DNA of 64,000 nt. Source: Orbilia blumenaviensis (Eukaryota; Ascomycota; Orbiliomycetes; Orbiliales; Orbiliaceae). The stretch lies in NCBI GenBank assembly GCA_036872755.1, contig JAVHNS010000014.1, positions 124,001 through 188,000 on the forward strand, read 5' to 3'. Of the stretch, positions 58,595 through 64,000 are shown one piece after another (positions within the stretch are counted from its first letter, which is position 1; the number at the start of each line of letters is the position of its first letter). Made by a program: the position numbers and the translations under genes. The notes under the pieces were generated by a model. That model searched no databases. It worked only from the letters and a program-made list of their open reading frames with translations, and was not told the DNA's origin.

Positions 58595-58925
58595 TACCAA
58601 CGAATACAATATCACTTACATTGCATCATATTGAAGACCAGCACAGGTCAAATACATCCCGATCCAGCTGGTTTTGAGAGAAATCCAAGAGCCACCTGAA
58701 AAGCTTGTCAGAGTGGAGCAGAGTTCGGACGATATTGATAGTTCGTAAGGTCTGGAACCGAGGGCGGAAATAATCAGAAACGTTGGAAAGTTAGACTCTG
58801 GGTCGGACGCCATGGTTTATTAATTGATAAGCAGATCAGCCAAAACCTCAACCTCGTCGACAACACAGCGCACTTTCTTCCTTCCAATTCACTGAGGTGC
58901 CGTCGGGCTCTCTTCAACCGCCAAA

Positions 58926-61079
58926 ATGCCCAGTGATATGAGCGATAACTTGTTCAGCAGAACGAATCGTGATATCGCTCGTACGTACTGGATCATAGTC
59001 GGTGTGGTCATAGGCTTCCTCACCGCCCTCAACATTATCGACAGAATCCTCGTTCGTTCGCGACTAAAAGCCGCTGCGAATAACAATCCTCATCCTACGC
59101 GGGTGAAAGGGCGAATAGGTCAGATATGGGCAACTTCAACTGCCTTGGTGCGGGAGGCCGCCCTTCCCTCCGTTCGTTCTTTCACAAATAAGAACACGCT
59201 GTTGGCGATGTTCACTCCCCTCCCTCTCGGTCGATCTGTTGTCGTCTTTATATACATGGCCATGGTTGCTATCATGCTCTCGATAAACGTCTATACTTCA
59301 GGCTACTGGTACTACGAAAAGATCGCATACCGTGCGGCTTGGGTTTCTGTGACCCAAATTCCGTTTGTCCTGTTGATTAGTGGTCGGCTTTCCCTTTTTA
59401 CGCTTCTCACGAACATTGCCGGCGAACGAATCAACTGGCTACATCGTTGGGTTGGTAGAGTCATCTTGGTCTCTGTTTTGGTGCACATGTCGCTGTTCTG
59501 GCGTGGGTGGGATCTTTCAGACTTTCTTCAAACAGAGTTGGAGATCATGCCTATGGTCCGGTATGGATTCGGTGGGTTTGGTGTCCTCGGATGGATTACC
59601 TTTACCTCAATCGCTCCCGTTCGATGGTTCACATACGAATTATTCTACCTTAACCACCTGGCTAGTGTCGGCGCCCTCTTATGGTGCTTATACATGCACG
59701 TTCCAAAGTCCGCGATTTACAACGTCTGGCTCGGGATCGCATTCATCGCATTCGATAGATTACTTCGGGGTCTCCTCCTTCTATATAATAATATCCATAC
59801 CTCCTCAGCTCCTGGTGCCAAGTCATCCTATTCCCTTAAATTTGGCCATACTGCGGAAATTGAGATCTTGGACCGGAAAGAAAACTTGACAAGAGTAGTT
59901 ATCAAGGACGTTAAGATGAAGTGGCGAGCAGGACAGCATATCTACCTCTCTATACCCTCTCTCCGACCCTTCGAATCCCATCCATTCTCGATTTCCAATA
60001 CTTACGAAGCCCCTCCCCCGCCAGGGAAGGAATACAAGGAGCTCGGAAACCCAGTTGTCAACCACAACGGCAGTCGAGATCTCCACCTTCTCATTAGCTC
60101 AAGAGCCGGTTTCTCGAAGCAACTACACCGAAAATGTGGACCCGCCGATAACGCACCCGTTGTTCTTAAAGCTTTCGTTGAGGGTCCCTACGGTTCACCG
60201 CCGGCCTGGAACACCTTCGAGACGGTTGTCTTAATAGCGACGTCGACTGGTGTAACTTTCACCCTCCCGGTTCTCGAAGAGATTGCATCGAATCCGGCAT
60301 GTGTACGACGGGTACATTTCCACTGGACGGTTAGGCACGTCAGCGATCTCAAGCTTCTCACAAAGAGATTAGCGAGGTTGGGTAACAAGGCCAGGGGCAA
60401 GGGTGTCGATGTTCTTATTAATATTGCGGTTACATGTGGAACAATGAAGACCGCTAAGGACGGAACTTTTGCAATTGGTAGTGACGACGGGGAGTCAGTG
60501 GCAAGGAGCGGGTCGATCGCGAGCAAAGGGAGCCATAATCTCTTGCTTCAGGCCAAGGAGAAGGAAGAAGCTATAGATGAGATCACACCGGTGAATGCAA
60601 ATGGTGATTCTACCCCTTCGTGTTGTGCGGGTAAAACGCCAACTCCTACGCCGCCATCCAATCCGTCAGCGGGATCGTGCTGCGCGAAGCCAGCTGAATC
60701 AGAGACATCAGCCTCGTCTCCAGCGACACAAACGCATAACCGTACAATCTCTACCTCGTCTAGCGACTCATCAGCCTCGGATGATGAAGTTTCACCTTGC
60801 TGCTGCGCTGCTAACACTGGTAATTCCTGTTGCGAGACTGTCTGCACCTGCGGCTTCTCGTCCGAGGATATCAATTTTACCTGCGGGCGACCACTGATTT
60901 CTAAGATGGTTCTGCTGCCGATTGAGATTGCCGAGGGGGAGACTGTGGTTGCTTGCTGTGCAAATAGGCGGTTGATGGACGATGTTAGGAACTACGTTGG
61001 AAGAGTTTGTGATGAGAGGGCGGTGCATAAGGGAAGCGGCGCACAGGGTGTACTCTGTTGGACCGAAGGCTTTTACTAA
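58926..61079 (+). CDS. Ferric/cupric reductase (FRE type) with Cys-rich insertion, 717 aa
   Basis: A single exon from ATG 58926 (CAAAATGC). Multiple TM helices lie in residues 20-300. Two bis-histidine pairs, each H-x13-H, coordinate hemes (LHRWVGRVILVSVLVH and NHLASVGALLWCLYMH). The FAD motif HPFSISN starts at 352. The NADPH segment VLIATSTGVTFTLPVL follows near 434, where most family members have GG-x-G-x-TP. Role: plasma-membrane transfer of electrons from cytosolic NADPH to extracellular Fe(III)/Cu(II), feeding uptake. Residues 566-642, inserted in the NADPH domain, hold eleven cysteines as CC and CCC groups in a Ser/Thr/Pro-rich context, which is unusual. The protein ends VLCWTEGFY, as in related reductases. 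Confidence 0.93.
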   Translation: MPSDMSDNLFSRTNRDIARTYWIIVGVVIGFLTALNIIDRILVRSRLKAAANNNPHPTRVKGRIGQIWATSTALVREAALPSVRSFTNKNTLLAMFTPLPLGRSVVVFIYMAMVAIMLSINVYTSGYWYYEKIAYRAAWVSVTQIPFVLLISGRLSLFTLLTNIAGERINWLHRWVGRVILVSVLVHMSLFWRGWDLSDFLQTELEIMPMVRYGFGGFGVLGWITFTSIAPVRWFTYELFYLNHLASVGALLWCLYMHVPKSAIYNVWLGIAFIAFDRLLRGLLLLYNNIHTSSAPGAKSSYSLKFGHTAEIEILDRKENLTRVVIKDVKMKWRAGQHIYLSIPSLRPFESHPFSISNTYEAPPPPGKEYKELGNPVVNHNGSRDLHLLISSRAGFSKQLHRKCGPADNAPVVLKAFVEGPYGSPPAWNTFETVVLIATSTGVTFTLPVLEEIASNPACVRRVHFHWTVRHVSDLKLLTKRLARLGNKARGKGVDVLINIAVTCGTMKTAKDGTFAIGSDDGESVARSGSIASKGSHNLLLQAKEKEEAIDEITPVNANGDSTPSCCAGKTPTPTPPSNPSAGSCCAKPAESETSASSPATQTHNRTISTSSSDSSASDDEVSPCCCAANTGNSCCETVCTCGFSSEDINFTCGRPLISKMVLLPIEIAEGETVVACCANRRLMDDVRNYVGRVCDERAVHKGSGAQGVLCWTEGFY

Positions 61080-64000
61080 CTAGTAGACTATTGCATTGCG
61101 TGGGTCATTTACAGGAGTAACAGCTGTCGTTCTGTTCTGTTGAGCCCTTGGAATTCCACAAATATAGCCAAGCTGCTAATGTATATTGTTAATTTGCGTT
61201 TGCTTTTGTTCTTGAATACACGTTGTCATGATACCTACAGGTCGTTTTGGCCTCATACCCGGATCTCGACTTGAATAAATTGTGGGATTTCAGTTATTCT
61301 AGCTATCTACAAAGCATAAAAGTCTGAATCAAACTTGTAAAAGGCAGGTTTTTTTATATATCTCAAATTAGAAGCGGAGTAGCAGGGTTCTTCTATAAGC
61401 TTGCTATAATTACAGAGCTATATACGATATCGCTCCAACTCGTCGACAACGAAAGACAATCAAGTAGACTGAATCTATTGAATTGAATTCTAGTACACGT
61501 AGGTACTAATCCTAGATATCTACTTCGTAAACAGGTATGCATTGCACCTATCCCTTTCTAGTAGGAGATCAAGGTTGTGTAACGCGTGCCGAATTCAGCT
61601 AAGCTGATCAGGAAGCTCAACCTGTCTACCGGCTACCACAGGTATTTGTCTTAGATTGGCATCCCGTTTCCCGACCGAAACAAAACACTGCAAAGCTCGC
61701 CGTTTAGGTAATAAAAACACCCAGCTATAGGCCGGCCACCCGCATGCACAGATATATACGCAAGTGCTTAAGTACTAGCCTCGGAGAGGTGATGTTGTGC
61801 AACAAATGGCGAATTGGGAGTAAGAGGCTATTTTAATATATGGGTCGAATGGGGGCCGCATGGTCTAGTTCAGCAGCCTCTACGGAGTGGCTCCGGGGAA
61901 AATTTACATGATACGCTTGTAACTCTCCTTACTGACCCAGACGTCTAGGCGAGGCTGCTGTGACACTTCTCTCCTCCCAAAGGCCTGGTAGTGGGGAAAG
62001 ATACGTAGACCATATCGATGTTAATGTTAACCTTACATACCAGGTATTAGGATACCAGGCCGGGCATTCGTATCGTGAGGCTCGAATTGTTTCCATCGGC
62101 TCGAGGACTATCGACCTGAAGCACGACTAACATCGACAACGTTTGTAATGTTTCTAACAAATAAAAGCTTACCACCCAGTTTGGCCAACTGCCGTCGATC
62201 TGAGCTCTTTGGGGAAGCTTCTCCTTATCGATTGCACACGGTTTGTGTGTCATCTCTCAACTTCAGCTGATAAAATTATGTGCAAATTGAGCTGGAGCGA
62301 CCACGTGCTTACTTACTCCTTTGCCTGGGCACCAGCTGATGTGGCGCCTAGATGTGTTCGGGATCGAAACCAAGTGGTCGGATTCGAGTCGCTGGGCTGC
62401 GGACAAGATGTGATCGATTGATGCATGGACCTTTCGTGCTGCTGAGCTCGAGTGCTCGATCGATGCAGCTATTTCCAATTGATAGCAGCTCTGCAGACGA
62501 ACTATCCTCTCGAGAGCTACAAATAAACTGTTAGCGGCATAGGAGGCGCTGCAGCCCGGGCGCTATGTCGGCCAAACCTGTCAAAGCCAAGCTAGTTGCT
62601 GCAGTTTGGAAGCGGCTAGCACTTGACGAGGCTTTGGTCGTCTTAGGCGTTGTTTCTAAGAGTATGTACTGTATGTAAACTTATCATATCTTTCATGAGT
62701 TGGTTGTCTCGAACGAGCCTCTTATAAGCTTATTAGCTTACTAGTGATGGCTAGAATTGTAAGGCTGCGAAACAAAATGCGTGATTGTGACCGTGAACTT
62801 AAATCGCAATATTGAAGCTGTGGCCATATGGAGGATCCAAACTGACACAAAGCTGTAACCAATATCTTCTGCTATATACATGGTATACGCACTATATTGC
62901 TGTGTTGGAATCGCGCTCCCCCTTTTTTGAGTTGTTTCTCGAACGGCACTTTTTCGAATCGCCGTTCCCCGATTCAGTATCTGACCCGGAGATCAAATTG
63001 CACTTGGCAGGGTGTCGGGTTCTAGGTGCAGGCAAGCTGCAATTGCAAGGCGGGATCAGTTAATCGAATATCGAATTGAACATGCGGCATTGCATTACAT
63101 CGATGAGTAAACAAGGCACTCCCATGATCATATACGAGACCGACTTGGCTTTGGGGCTGGAGGGACCCATTTTTCACATCGTGGGAAACTACAGAACCAA
63201 GATATTCTCGAGATGCGGCTCAAGAGCCTCATCATTGCCACCTGCGGGGTATCTCAGTACTAAGTATGCAAGGACTCGCTAACGATTGGGGGCCAGGGAA
63301 CCAAAATGTCGACAAGAAAAAACTCGTTGGTTGTGGGACCGAAAATAGTTCTTTTTCGGCAGTGCGTCTGCAACTATTCCTTCGCTGTCTGCGAGTGTGG
63401 GAGGTCCTTCTCATTTTATTTGGAAATTCCTTGTTGAAAATTGCGACGGCTAGGTCGAAAAGATCCAATCAGACTCCATGGTGTTAGCCGGATTTTACAC
63501 CCATGAACCATGGGTGGAGCCGCTGGCCATTCAAATGCCAGCAGCCTGGCTAACCTCCTTCTGCATGAACTTCTTCTTGAATTTTTTGCATACATGCACG
63601 AAAACACTGGAAAAGTTGGAACGAGCCAAGGCTAGGAAAGGCTGCCCTGGGGCGACATATGCACTCTCGATGAAGTTATTATCTAGATGCATGCTCGGAT
63701 GAGTGCCTATTCCTGTCGACGCCGATAGGAGAAATGTGGGTCCGTCGACGTCTCCAAGGCGTTGCAGAAATGTTTCTAAATTTTGTCAACCTAATATGTA
63801 TTGGAGAGAGGACAGCACTAACAGCGGTCTAAAATTGACGAAAAGAGTGTGCAGAAAACCCACGAAAGGGGAAGAACAGCAGGGGCATTACCGTGCTGGC
63901 GTGATCAGATAAAAGGGCCGGGGCGGCAAATCAGACTGGTAAAGGCAGGCTCCACCCAGATCCTCACGATGAAAAAAAGGCCTCCGAAGCAAGGGTTGAG
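61080..64000. other. Gene-poor end of window
   Basis: No frame longer than 83 codons, no motif recognised. ACGTAGGTACTAATCCTAGATATCTAC near 61497-61524 repeats the TAGGTA theme. No tRNA or transposon seen. Confidence 0.6.

Larger units (their letters stand above)
57211..58925. other. Divergent intergenic region, X325-like gene to ferric reductase
   Basis: No supported gene. A 65-codon minus frame at 58616-58813 begins with ATG and contains CTGAC...TTTTCAG, like an intron end, but I could not build a gene. A CAC repeat lies at 58571-58594. TTGATAAG at 58824-58831 is a GATA-type word that could bind a siderophore/iron GATA repressor, though such words are frequent. Confidence 0.5.

Noticed and set aside
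1..64000. CRISPR array, prokaryotic operon or phage-type system
   Set aside because: Introns, TATA boxes and fungal protein families show eukaryotic nuclear DNA, and no spaced direct repeats were found.

Overview
This window looks like nuclear DNA of a filamentous ascomycete (Pezizomycotina). Genes are spaced by 0.3-4 kb. They are interrupted by short introns, mostly 57-138 bp, with GTAAGT-like donors, CTAAC/CTGAC branch sites and YAG acceptors. The protein set (CBM1-tagged cellulase and esterase, a LysM protein, a BIM1/X325-like copper protein) is typical of a plant-associated or saprotrophic fungus. A leotiomycete is my guess and is not proven here. Spliced models were built by hand by requiring reading-frame continuity across every intron.

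Layout. Positions 1-390 hold the 3' end of a GH53 endo-galactanase. About 2.3-10.4 kb holds three unassigned protein genes and, at 8.1 kb, a tiny two-exon copper-metallothionein-like gene of 23 codons. A gene-poor 4.4 kb stretch follows. From 14.8 to 24.8 kb there is a six-exon MFS sugar transporter, a GNAT acetyltransferase (minus), a REXO1-type RNA exonuclease and an HNH-domain protein.

From 28 to 46.6 kb there is a run of secreted carbohydrate-active genes: a GH5 endoglucanase with CBM1, a cytochrome P450, a very large (1480 aa) eight-exon GH55 beta-1,3-glucanase on the minus strand, a LysM protein, and a rhamnogalacturonan acetylesterase (CE12) with CBM1. From 47 to 61 kb there is an unknown Cys-rich protein, a CorA-type metal transporter, an unknown two-exon gene, an F-box-like protein (minus), a small ORF with a good promoter, a GPI-anchored X325/BIM1-like copper protein (minus) and a ferric reductase with a Cys-rich insert. 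The last 2.9 kb shows no convincing gene.

Two functional themes stand out. The first is plant or fungal wall polysaccharide attack and uptake (GH53, GH5, GH55, CE12, LysM, sugar transporter). The second is copper/iron/magnesium handling (metallothionein, X325 protein, ferric reductase, CorA). The genes are on both strands with long spacers, so this is not an operon and probably not a classical secondary-metabolite cluster. No tRNA, rRNA, CRISPR array or intact transposon was recognised.
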